DNA from: Pithys albifrons albifrons
Taxonomy: Eukaryota > Chordata > Aves > Passeriformes > Thamnophilidae
Length of the DNA: 64,000 nucleotides
Assembly: GCF_047495875.1 (NCBI RefSeq)
Contig: NC_092462.1
Location: 39,345,669 to 39,409,668 of the forward strand
Direction: 5' to 3'
The translations under genes and the position numbers were made by a program. The notes under the pieces are model-generated. The model was not told the DNA's origin. It saw only the letters and a program-made list of their open reading frames with translations, and ran no database searches. Positions 51,139 through 62,706 of this stretch are shown here, one piece after another (positions within the stretch are counted from its first letter, which is position 1; each line of letters begins with the position of its first letter).

Positions 51139-51300
51139 AATGGTCGGTGTTCCATCAACATTGAGAACAGGGAAATCTCAGCCAGCTCTGTGTGCAAAGT
51201 CTGTACCCACAACTGGAGTGGGGCTGCAGCCTCAGGGGCTTGCATGTGCAGGTGCAGAAGCCTTGGCTCATCCTGTTGATGACCCTGGGACAGAGTATTA
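51139..51300 (+). mobile_element. Older LTR-like sequence, right part
   Basis: GC-rich sequence (CAGCCAGCTCTGTGTGCAAA, GGAGTGGGGCTGCAGCCTCA) continues from the left part at 50032-50504 and ends near CCCTGGGACA. Ends and family are not certain. Confidence 0.4.
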
Positions 51301-52034
51301 GTGTATTTGTTTTAACATAATTTAACAACTGTAAGATTTGGAAAGTAATGTAGTGACAAAAAAATTTAAAATATTTAAAAGTCATTAATGACTCCTGCAC
51401 CTACCCAGGAGAGAGAAAAAGGACGTTTTCTATGGGCAAGTAGTCTACCCTGTTATGTATTTAGCAGTGTATTTTTTTTTCAGAGTTTTAAACTTCAACC
51501 TTCTTTCATTTCTAAAAAGCTTGTTATCAGATTGATAATATCTTTACCACAGAGGAAGAAAAATTAAGTAGTAAGAAGATAATACAATACATTAAACAAA
51601 TGAGAAATGAGATAAATGCTAGTCATTTCAGATAAGAAAATAGAAAATATGTCACTAGCTTACTTATGAAAACTTTTTCTTAGAAGTAATCATACAAGAC
51701 TAGAAGAAAGGTGGAGGATGTATCTAGCATGATCTATCTTATGCCTGGTACTTTGACTTTGGCAGGGCAAACCTTTGATTAAAACTTCAGTTTGAGAAGT
51801 AATTTAAGCTTATGGACACAGAGAAATATTAACAGATACAGCTAAATACACTGTTTATTTAGGTCTATGATGTTTCAAATTTGACAACAAAAGTTAGTGG
51901 GTACTTTCCATTTTGATTCTAAAACCTGATTCTCTGATTTGATTCCCATTAATTGGGAATAGCAATTTCATCTTGTGTCACACAGTTTATAGTTAAAATA
52001 AATGGCTGAGCGCTAGTGAAACACTCAACTGTTA

Positions 52035-52064
52035 CAAGCAAGTAAGTAAGCAAGCAAGTAAGCC
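52035..52064. repeat. (AAGT/AAGC)n tetranucleotide repeat
   Basis: CAAGTAAGTAAGCAAGCAAG and flanking units. Confidence 0.85.
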
Positions 52065-52847
52065 ACAGAGAAACATAGTTTGCTTTCTTCAAAAGGGGTT
52101 TGGCCAAATTTAGGAAGTAAAGCTGTGGACCACTTTTAGTGGTGAAATTTAAACAAATACAGAGCATTTGTGTACTGAATGATACTTGGGTTTATTTTCA
52201 GGAAAACTAGAACTTCCCTGTAATTGAAATCTGTATCATAATGTATGTGCAGCTCCAGAAAAGTTGCAGAAGAACCCTAAATGTTAAGCTTAAAATTCTT
52301 GGCTTTGTAACATTAACTTTTCTACTGCAATGATTTCAAACCCTTAGATTAACTCCTGCCCTCCTCTAGCCCCACAGAATTATTTCCTTCTATTGTCCCC
52401 TACATGGATTCAACATCAGCACTTTTTACTCTACTATACATGCTTTTTTCCCATCTAGGGAACAGGTACACAAAGAATGTGATGATTAAGACAGTTGGAA
52501 AAGATGTCATGAAACAGTTCATCTGTCATTGTACAGGAACTGTTCATGTGTTCAAAGCCGGGTTCATAGTAGAATTTTTTCCTGAAAGAATACATCAAAA
52601 CTGATCAAACCTACATGAAGAATAAGACATTATACTCGAATTTTTTTATAATCAAATTACCCTACTTGCACTGCTTCTCCCTCAAGAATTCAAGTTTTGC
52701 CTAGTGTAAGAGAGCCAATCCTTCCATGTCAACTAATTCTTATGTGCCTATGAGATACACTGCAATAGTGGGTATTTGTTTTTTGCAGTCATAGCGATGA
52801 AATGTGTTTATTGGCTAAGGTCATAAGAATTTGAAGCAACTATTTGC

Positions 52848-52966
52848 CTTGATTTAATTTCAGAAAATCTGAACAGTCCTCTAACACAAAATAACAGGGA
52901 TTTGGGGAATAGAAGTACAAAACAAGATTTGCAGCATTTTTTTCAGATACTAGTCTACCAGTTGAC
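52848..52966 (-). CDS. Low-confidence exon-like block
   Basis: A very long T-rich tract on the minus strand is followed by ATCAAAAG and an open frame of 39 codons containing STGRLVSEKNAANLVLYFYS and CYFVLEDCSDFLKLNQ. The frame ends at TAG at 52840. The only late donor is the non-canonical AAG/GCAAAT, so an internal exon would need a GC-AG intron. It could be chance. Confidence 0.2.
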
Positions 52967-53469
52967 CTTTTGATTAATTGAAAAAACAAAAGAAAAAAAA
53001 AAGAAATACAGAAAGACAACATAAAATTGAGTTTTCTTGGATATGCCTCTAATTCTTATTCTTGAAGACATATTTTACTTCTGCTAGCAGCTAAGTTTTT
53101 ACATCTATAAGTTTTAGATCAGTCTGATAGGAAATTAACAGAACTTACCAGATAAAGTTTTCTTCCTGCTAACATTGTGAGCCAGTAAATTTTAAAATAT
53201 AAGTGCTTCAGGGAATTTAGAAATTAGAGCATTTGTTCCTATTTGACAGCACAAAGCTCATGATCCATCAAAGTCAGTAAGACTATTAGACAGTTGGTCA
53301 GGTTCATAATGAATGACACATACTGTAGCTAAGATCAACACAGAAAAATGGTGTCACTCAGGAAAGACTGTCAAAGATTCTCAGCATCTTTGCACAGAAA
53401 TATTTAGAAGAATATGTAAGAATTCTCAATTTTAAGGATGATAAGGTAACATGTAAGAAATCTGTACTG

Positions 53470-53497
53470 AAACAAACAAACAAACAAACAAACAAAA
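53470..53497. repeat. (CAAA)n microsatellite
   Basis: Six to seven copies of AAAC. Confidence 0.9.
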
Positions 53498-54329
53498 GAA
53501 TCCATACCTGGTGCTAGAGTTACCAAAACACAGACTTAATTCATTGGCAAAAATAATTTCCCTTTAGTGCAATTGAAAAACAAATAATTTCCTTGTTTAG
53601 TGCAATTTAAAGTGTTTGGGGGTACAGAAACTGCAATCATGGTATCAAATACAACTCTCCTTTGGTTTTAGCTAAAGATTCCTTAAATTTAATAATTTAT
53701 ATTTTGGTGATCTGTGGTTTCCACTTCTCCAAAATGCTAGATATTACTTGTCTTGCAAAGTTCTGGAAATATTTTCTATAGTACACTACATAATCTAGTG
53801 TTCAAGGCAATATGCAACAAAACAGAACTCTAAACAGCTACATTTACATTCTAGTTTATTTCTTTCATACTTGTTTTACAAAATGTCTAACAGACAACAT
53901 GAAAACACACGAAATAACACTGTATGGTTCAGAAGGAACTAAAAATACACTTAATGTTGTCTTCTCATTGGATTAAATCCCATTGACCAAAACAATGAAG
54001 CAATTTGACTCACAAAAATGTGACTGAAAATAGAACATACTTGCATTGTTAAAAGAGTAATTCCTTCCAAAAAAGCAAATGAAAAAAGCAATCCCTTTGT
54101 TGTCTCAGCTGCTATATAGAAACAAGCAAAAATCTTGTGATAACACTTTTTAACTGAGTTGGTAGATAAAAATGCTTAAATGTGTTTTTATTCCTGATTT
54201 TACATGGTTTTAGTGACAGAGCTAGAGGTAAAGGTCCAGTGGAGAATCTCCAGGCGACAGAAACTGTAAAGGTGAACTTGAAATAAATGGGTCTACACTA
54301 TTGTATGAATTCCAGAAACTGTAGTTCTT

Positions 54330-55014
54330 TGAGGGGCTATGACACATTGGATTATTATATTCATTATTGGGCCAGAACCAACTCAGGGGTGTGTGTGTGG
54401 AAAGGGACAGGTCAAATTTAACAGAGGTGAGGTAATGCCATATCCCATGGGCCAGCCACTGCAAGTCTCATGGGGTGACCCTGGAGTGGCTGCCAGTCAC
54501 AGGCAGCCTGGGAGCACAGTCTGTTCCTCACTCTGGAGCCCCCAGTCCAAACTTAGATTGGCTGGCACAGTGGGGGCACTGCCCCTCACCCTGCCCTGGA
54601 GCCCCAGAGTGGGCAGTGGGCCAGGAGTCCTGCCTGGGAAGGGTGGCCACAGGGGGCCAGAGCACATGAAAACAGCAACATTTGCTCTCCATCTTAGCTT
54701 GAGACCTACCACCTGGCCATGTGGAAGCTGGACTTGCACAGGACTCTGGTGGTAGCTACATAATTTTCTTTTTTTCTCTCTCTCTGTACTGCTTTTCCCC
54801 TTAATCTCATTTCTTAATATTTTGGGTAACTTGATACTGGATGGGTTGGATTTTGCTAAACTGTGTGCATTAGCATGTGCTAAGTCAATGCTTTGGGGAA
54901 TGCTTTATTTTTGTTGTATGTTACCCTTTAAGCTTTCGCCAAGTACTCTTATTTCTTAAAGTTTATCAGTAAAAGTATCCACTGAGAAAACATGTGTGGC
55001 TTTTCTCCTATGCA
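54330..55014 (+). mobile_element. Possible LTR, GC-rich U3 and T-rich U5
   Basis: A GC-rich 5' half (54430-54740) is followed by T-rich sequence with TTTTCTTTTTTTCTCTCTCT and a late AGTAAAAGTATCC segment, an LTR-like order. Possible ends are TGAGGGGC and CCTATGCA, with TTCTT and CTCTT beside them (4 of 5 bases). The overlapping open frames (up to 138 codons) are due to base composition. The ends are uncertain. Confidence 0.4.
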
Positions 55015-55506
55015 CTCTTTTTTAAGATGTTGAAGGAACTGAAAGATCTTCTAATAAATTGGTGCATTTTTGGAGCCTTGTATGTTTTTATAGTAAAACT
55101 TCCTTGGTGAGCTTGTAGCTCAGGACTTGGGGTATTGCAGGGCTAAAACCGAAAACACAAGTGAGTTTTCTGTCTGATATTTCTCACATTTTGAAGGTAT
55201 TCCAAATCCTAAGCAAAGAAAGACTGGCCGTATGATCCACTAATATTTCAATTTAGCATATGACAAGTGATGAACTATGTATCAAAGTATATGGCATACA
55301 ACACATTTTTAGGACATAAACCCCCATAATATATTGATGTGTCAAAGAAACAATAATTACTGTCAGAGGATAAAAAATTGCTTTTTACGTTCTAGTTTCA
55401 CACTTTTTTTGTGGGCCAGTCTTCTTTCTGTTGAGAAACAGAATGAGTATTGCCACATGGCTGTGTAAATATTCTCTAACATTTTCTTCAATTAAAGGGA
55501 CAAGCA

Positions 55507-55632
55507 TATTCATAGCTAGACTAATTCTAATGGCTTGCCCCAGTCAGTATGAGTTCCTAGTAGAGTATCTAGAAAAAATAATGCTCTCTGACTGACTGGG
55601 ACAAGCCATTAGCAATAGTCTAGCTATGAATA
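55507..55632. repeat. Near-perfect hairpin, 47-bp arms and 32-nt loop
   Basis: The left arm, 55507-55553 (TATTCATAGCTAGACTAATT…), and the right arm, 55586-55632, are reverse complements at 42 of 47 positions with no gaps; the mismatches are scattered. The outermost bases are TA on both sides, so a 122-bp element flanked by a TA target duplication is possible (mariner-type MITE). Equally, the transcript of either strand would fold into a long hairpin like a microRNA precursor. I do not recognise either arm as a known microRNA. Confidence 0.85.
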
Positions 55633-56221
55633 AACTCAAGTCAAGTCACCTGTGAGTAACTCAACTCATCCAGTTAGTGCTCAGAAGTATCTGGGCAAAA
55701 TATTTACAATGCTATTACAATTTTCCAGAGCTGATAGGGCAGATTAGTGAGATGCACATGCATGTTGCAATTAAAATTGCAGAAACTAACTGCAGATATT
55801 TGTCTTAGGACCTTTATAATGTATCTGTGTGAATCCACCTGCTAGTGAACATAATAGGATCCTAGTATAATACTAAGTGCAAAAAATGAGGGAATTGTTG
55901 ATGCTATAGAAGTTGCTTTTAATTTAGAGAGCACAGTTAAACTGTTTTAACTTAGAATGTATTTGTTAAAGAAGCTTTCCATTTTTCATGTCTCTTCAGA
56001 AATGAATGAATGAAAAATCCTAACAACCCAAGCCTGCTCTTGCAAAGCCCTCATCTGTACAGCATTATATTAACAGCAAACGCACACTTTCAAAGATGGA
56101 GGGTATTTTCTTTCAAAGATATAGAAATTATTTCCACTGAACACAGTACATTTTTACCATAATGTTTATTTGTATCTGTTAAATAGGTTTCTATTATTAC
56201 CAAGATGTATTCTAGTGCTAC

Positions 56222-56355
56222 CTGAGATGCTTTCTATGGTAGCTGAATAAGAAAAAATAGGTAATTGAATTTATGGTGTAGAAGACATAAGGCAAAAAGT
56301 TTAATGGAAATGCATGGAGGTTAATTTCTGAACAGTGAGTTAGACATTTGAGCTC
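56222..56355 (-). CDS. Low-confidence exon-like block
   Basis: A pyrimidine-rich stretch of about 80 bases precedes ACATGAG, and the 134-nt block ends at a good donor, CTCAG/GTAGCA. The frame reads ELKCLTHCSEINLHAFPLNF and then LPYVFYTINSITYFFLFSY. The phase does not join the block at 57678, and a second acceptor (TTTTTTCTTATTCAG) sits inside it. Confidence 0.2.
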
Positions 56356-57677
56356 CTCATGTAATGTACCATATGAATTAAGAGCATATGAAAAGATCAC
56401 AGGAAGCAGATAAATAGTTGGGAATGAAAGGTAGCAAAGAGTAAGTCTTAGTTTACCTAGCCTGACTGGCAAAATAACTACTTCCCTTCAGTTACAGTTT
56501 TCATCAAAAACATCCTAAATTTTGTTTCCTAATGATGGTCATCTGTTTACAAAGGTCTTTTTTACAAAGTAAGAAGTATGAAGGAGTCTCCAAACCACAC
56601 AACAGGATGGGAACAACAGGTTCAACTCTGCATTCTGTGTAACACCAAGCAGTTCCCTTAGTGAGAAGCCTGGCTACCCATTTACTGAAGACAAAAAGGT
56701 TCTCAGTGTCTCCTGAGCATGCTGCTAAAAGTTATAAATAATTAAATGGTCATCAGGATACTGGATGAATGTATGAACAGTCATATATCTCAATTCATCT
56801 AGGATATCGAAAACAAAATGCATAATCTAGTTAATATTTTATGTATCATAATTATTTTTACTTATTTCTATTTCTTCTGACAAAATTATCTATATTTTGG
56901 GTTCAAAGAGTGGATCTTCTGTAAAAACTCCATTGTATTAAATACTTGAAGGTCTCACACTCTTCGTGTTTTACTGGCAACAAGAAGAATAAACACAATT
57001 ATGCAAAAGCTAAAGAATTGCTTATATGATGCTTTTCCTCAGGCATGTGGACTCTGGCTCTAATAAAATACAACATGCTTGTAGTTTTTCATCCTACTGC
57101 GCAGAGTGTGCTTTAATGGCTTTTGAATGGCTTTACTGAATTCTAAGCCGTTTTCATTGTTCTTATACTTGCTTTCTATTAGAATAATTATAAATATCTT
57201 TTATAGGGAATTATCAACCACCAACTTCACAATATGATCTTGACAGCAACTATTTTGTATATAGATCAGTGCATCAATATATGTATTTGATTATTTGTAT
57301 GTTTTAAATATTGAAAGATTACCTTATTAAAGTAACAGGTCAACCTAGAAAATACTTTATAGAATTTATGTTTATGGTTTATTTCTTCATTGGACTAAAA
57401 CCTTTCTAATGAGCAGGGCTTTGACAATTGCAAAATGCTGTAAAGATTTTCATTGCTGAGTGCTCCTAGTTATAATCCCCACACTGCCACTATGGAAATA
57501 GATTCAAGATGCACTGCCAGTGTTTCAGTGAGAATTTGACACTGTTTTCTGATCTATAGTACACACTGTATAGTAAGGAGAAGCAATGGGAATCTATTAA
57601 CTTAATTTTCCAATTTTTTGAAAAATATTTTCTTGTAACATAATGATAGACAAATAAACTTATGTGCCATGTCTCAC

Positions 57678-57738
57678 CTATAACTAGATGAGTAGAACAC
57701 ATCCTGGTGGTCAAAATGTCACATATATGCAGGCAAAA
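57678..57738 (-). CDS. Low-confidence exon-like block
   Basis: A 61-nt block ends at a strong donor, TTATAG/GTGAGA, and begins after ATGTGGAG with a modest pyrimidine tract. The frame gives FCLHICDILTTRMCSTHLVI. It would join in phase 0 to a block at 62655-62706, but not to the one at 56355. Too short to stand alone. Confidence 0.17.
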
Positions 57739-59349
57739 CTCCACATTATAGATGGGAAAAGCACATCTTCCTATTACATGCCCCCAGCCTTCTTGTTGGT
57801 TTGCATTCTTTGTTTTCTGAGAGATATATGGTACATGAATGAACTATTTTATTTCCAGTAATAATTTTTGAGCTTGAGATATGGTATCTTAAGAATTGGT
57901 AAACTAACATTATCCAGAAAGAACACAGAAATTACTTTATTAGAAATGAGGCCATAAGTATTATGACCATTTTCTCTCAAAGAACATTAAGAAATTATCC
58001 AAAGCTGAACACAGAGCTAGCAGTAAGAGTTAAATTTCTCTTTAAAGTGCATAATTCCCAAACCACGCTGTTTCATTAGGCAGCACTGATTTGTACAAAA
58101 ATTTAACATGGTTAGTATATCAGCAAAATATTTTTGTTACCCTGAAAAAAATCAAATAACTACACTAAAAGTTATTAGAGATGTCAAATAAACATGTAAT
58201 ATTTATAAAAGGCTGTGTATGATCCATATTCCATATGCCCAAGTCAATGTTGCTGATGGCATTAGAGAAATATATTCCCAAACAGCTAAATATGGCTGAG
58301 AAGATTATCTGATTTGAGCATATCTTTGAGTAAAGATCCTGATTTTATACAGATGGCTTGCACAAACAAATTGTTTGGATTTTTTCATATCCCACTACAG
58401 GTCACAAAATGTCTGGGTCTTAATTGATTGCTTTACCAGATAAAGCTTAGATTCTTAGAAACTGTGCATGTTTCATGTGTCTAAAACATTAGTAGGTTAA
58501 GAGAGTTGGATGTAAAGTGATCACTCAAGTAACTAAAATAACTGTAATAATAATACAATGTGCTTATTGTCATTTACTAAACAAGATCATAAAAATAAAA
58601 ACCAGGGGTGACATTTTATATTAAGTCATAAACCTACATGAAATCCTGCATCTTTTACTTCTAATATATTCTGCAAAAGAAAATAAAAAGTTTTCTTCCA
58701 TGGTAAAATCTCTAATGGGATATCATATATTTGTCTAGCATCAGTCTATATCTCTTCTCAAATAGTGCCTAGACTAGAAATAACTTTGTATACAGAAAAA
58801 GATATACGGGCAAAATTAAATAGGAGAGCTAGTAAAGGACTATAGAATCCGTTCTTTTCACACTGTACTTTTGTACTAGTTTACAACAAGTGTATTGTAG
58901 TTCATTTGAAAGAATATTTCTAACTCCTGGTATGTTAGTGGAAGCTTAACTGTAGTAAGCAACTTGATTTATATTTCAAGATCTATAATACTCATTATAG
59001 CTCTCGAAATTATCACCAATCAGACATCAGACACTCGGAGCATTGATATCTAAAGACTTCTTTCATAACAAATGCTTCATCTGGTCCATATAGTAAATTC
59101 TCACAAGACTTAAACATTATTATGTTAATACACTGACCAAGTCAACGTGCTCATGTCTCCCTCTAGTGCCAGGATCCGTCCCGTGTATTAACTGGATTTT
59201 AGATGTTCCAAACAGTGCAGAAACCAAAGTTTTGTAAGGAAAGTCAAGTAATTTAAACAAAGAGAACTCGGTTTGAAGCAATTATTTTCTATGTGCCTGT
59301 AAATCCCATAAATAGGTACTAGTTTTAGGATTGGGTTGAGGGTAAGTTA

Positions 59350-59367
59350 GTTTTGTTTGTTTGTTTT
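59350..59367. repeat. (TTTG)n short repeat
   Basis: TTTTGTTTGTTTGTTTTTG. Confidence 0.8.
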
Positions 59368-62300
59368 TGCTTTTTGTTTTGGGTGGTGGAGTAAGGTAAG
59401 AGACAATGAAAGCAAACATAAACCTAATTCTCAAAGGGTTTTTTTGGTCTTGATTATTCTTTTGATTGCTTCTATCTTTATTTTAGTTTTTCTAACTTCT
59501 TTTTTCAATGTGAAAATATCCTACTAAGCTATTTTATATAAATCATTTTATTGTGCAAAAATATTATGTCACCATAAAATTTAGGGATTGAGAAGTTTGC
59601 TTGGATTTAACTATGTCACAAAAACTTGGTTTTGGTAGAATTCCAAATAAGTCACCTCCTGCAAAGGGATACATGCAAGGATGTGAGACATTTGCAAGGA
59701 TATAGGTTTTCCCTATTCCCTTTTAATACTTTTTATGAGATGAAAATAAACAACCACATTTGCAGTACATCATATCAGTCATATCTGCTGTTATCAGATA
59801 TTACAAGTTCCAGTTACTGCTCTTTAAGATGATGATGTATGGACAAATAAATTCCATTGAATTAGACATAAAAGAATTCTTTCAATATTCACCTTTCTCC
59901 AGTAAAATGCATATGCAGTTTCACAACTTCTTTCTGCTCACAGGCTGAAACATAAAGCGTTCATGATTCATAGAACCAGAACAAAATCACTGTTGACTCT
60001 CATATCTTTCGTATTGAAAATGTTAATGTTCAGCTCACAGCACTAAGTCATTTTATTTCTCTGTCAGAGTAGATAAAAGCATATATGACTTCTGGTCATT
60101 TTCATACATTGTTTATCTCACCTAATAAAAGACATTTCTTTTATACTAGCATTGAATTCTGCAGGGCACTCTCTCTTAGTTTTCATGCACAGAAAAACAT
60201 ACTGTTTAGCAAAATCATTTAGCTTATTTTATATAATAGAAAAAAATACATTAAAAACTGGTAAATTCTTACCAGTCAGATATGAGGTAATATTTTTAAC
60301 CATATTTTTCCTAGGTGTATCTAAATCTGAAAAAGGCATGCTTTTCTTTCAGTAGTTGACACTTAGCCTGTTATTCATTTGTTAGTCTGTATAATTTAAC
60401 ACTCTATACTCAGCCTATTTACTTTATATCTCACAAAATGAAGTTATCAGGCTGTATATTAGAAACTTACGTATGAACCTGCCATGTAAACAAAGGGACC
60501 ATCTAGGAATTTAAAATCCTAGCAGCTTCCTACTCAGTGAAATTGGTGAAGTTATTTTATTTGGAAACTATTTCTACCATGACCTTCTGACTAGTTTATT
60601 CATCAGCGTCTTGTCTTTTGGATGAATTTTGGTCAATCATAATAATTTACTTTTTTATGCTCACTTTCAATTAAGATTTGCATAAACAATCTCTTAGGCA
60701 GAAAGCAATTTCATGGAGCTATCACCACTACTTCTATCAGAAAATATTAAATGAATGTGCACAGAATCAATCGTGAGAATACAAAAGCGCTATCAAATAA
60801 GGAAACCAAGCCAGACCAAATAGTGTATAAATAATGTTCGATATTTGTAGAGCTTCATGATTTTTTAACTAAATGGAATAAATCAATAGGAAAATACCAG
60901 AAGCTGCATTTCAATACAGTAGGGTAAATAAGAGTTTGTATTTCCATACATTTCATTATGGCTAGATCTACACATAAAGTTACTATCTTAGTTTTAAAAA
61001 ACAGCTTCCCTACTTGTTAAATAAAGGTATATTTCAAATGGAAATAGAGATACATGTGAATACAAGCCACAAAAGTAACATTATTGGAGACGTTATTCAA
61101 AACCTCTGTTTGCTAGGAAATGGGCAAGAGAACCTGAAGATTTATTACTCTATTGTCTAAATGAAGGCTCTTGTGGACTATTAATAATCTCTATGCCATT
61201 CAGGCTCCAAATCGTTTTAGAACATATACTTTCGTGCCTGGAAAGCCAAAAGTATGAGAACTTTGTACAAAATTTGTTATGTTAAATAAATGAACATACA
61301 AAGCTATTTCCAGCTAAAACTAATCAATCATGATAAGAAAGTAACAATACTACAAAATATTTTTTCTGATGTTTTGGAATAACATTCTTCATTGCTGGGA
61401 AAGTGTATGCAATAGCAAAATATTTTTTTATCAGACTTTTAAAAATTTAAATAGAAATATTTTTATATTGCTATGATCAACTTCTCTCCAGTCATTCTTT
61501 TGTTCTCTCCCCGTTTATTTTAAGTTTTGTGTTTCTGTCACCAATTTGTATCCATCTTAAAAATAATCCAGAGGCATCCTCTGATTGAAACTTTTCCCTC
61601 AGACCACATATCCATTCAGTATATGTGTATACAAATGAGTTTCAGACATGAAAACTAAGGAGAGGGCTGTCACATTATTGATTTCATTTCTCAGCCACAA
61701 AGTTAATGCTTTGAAGAAAACTCCATGGTTGGTTAGAATGTGCAAACTGCTATGCACAGGAGCATGCCCTTATGAGTCCAATAAAATAATTAGACAAGTT
61801 AAAGTGGACTGTTAGTTTAAGTGCTTTTCATGATGTAAACTTTTTTTTCCCCCAATACAAAAATACTTCTTAGAAGAACATTTCCTAAATCAAAGGTGTT
61901 TTTGTACCAAAATATTTCCATCAGGAATATGTACACTGTCAAAGAAAAATAGAGAGAGGCAAGCATCCATGCAGGGAGCCTTGTGTGCCTAAGAACTCTC
62001 CGAAGAACTGAAACAGATTTTGTTGTTGCTTCTGAGAGCCTCTCCCAGCCAGAATAATGCAATGAAAAATCAAAACTAGTACCCCCTCTATGGGAGTAGC
62101 TGCTCAGATGTCCAGTTATGCTCTCATCACCTACAAGAATCAAACTCCCTTGAACACTGGCAACCAGACACTTCTCTCTATTTAATATCAGCCTCCCTTT
62201 GTTTAGTTAATTCTGTTCTCTTCTTCCATCTGAGCCTCAAACAAAGGTTTGGGAAACAAGAGCAAAAGCCAAAACCAAACTGAGTCCAAAGAGATAATAA

Positions 62301-62654
62301 TTTCTCTTTCTTAATGTTAACTCTGATGGATGTGACAAAGTTCCTTCCTCAGCCCTCGCAAAGTCAATAAAAGATTCCATTGGCTAGAACAAATCAAGTT
62401 TTACCAAAAATTGTCAGTTAATTAGACCCTGAGTTTTATTTCTAGTTCAGACTTGTTTTGCATTTCATTACAGTATAGTCTGAAGATGGAAGGCCAATTG
62501 TGCTTAATCATTGAAGAAGGAAGTGGCTGAAATATGACTTTGTGCCAATGTTTCTTGGAGAGATTAAAAACCCCCGCAGTATGGTATTATGACATTTGCT
62601 GCTCAGTTTGTAAGCTCTTATATATGCAATGAGTAACCATCTTTCCATTAGTAC

Positions 62655-62706
62655 TTCCTTCTCAAAAATCTGTCTGGAAGTATCTGCATATTTGAATGCA
62701 TGCACA
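62655..62706 (-). CDS. Low-confidence exon-like block
   Basis: The acceptor CACTTTCTATGCAG precedes an open frame reading VHAFKYADTSRQIFEKE, with a weak donor GGAA/GTACTA. The frame stays open to 62508 (65 codons), so the true extent is unclear. Listed as a possible early exon of the same minus-strand gene. Confidence 0.2.

Noticed and set aside
54339..54755. 138-codon plus-strand frame with overlapping frames on both strands
   Set aside because: It lies in the GC-rich half of an LTR-like block; composition explains it.
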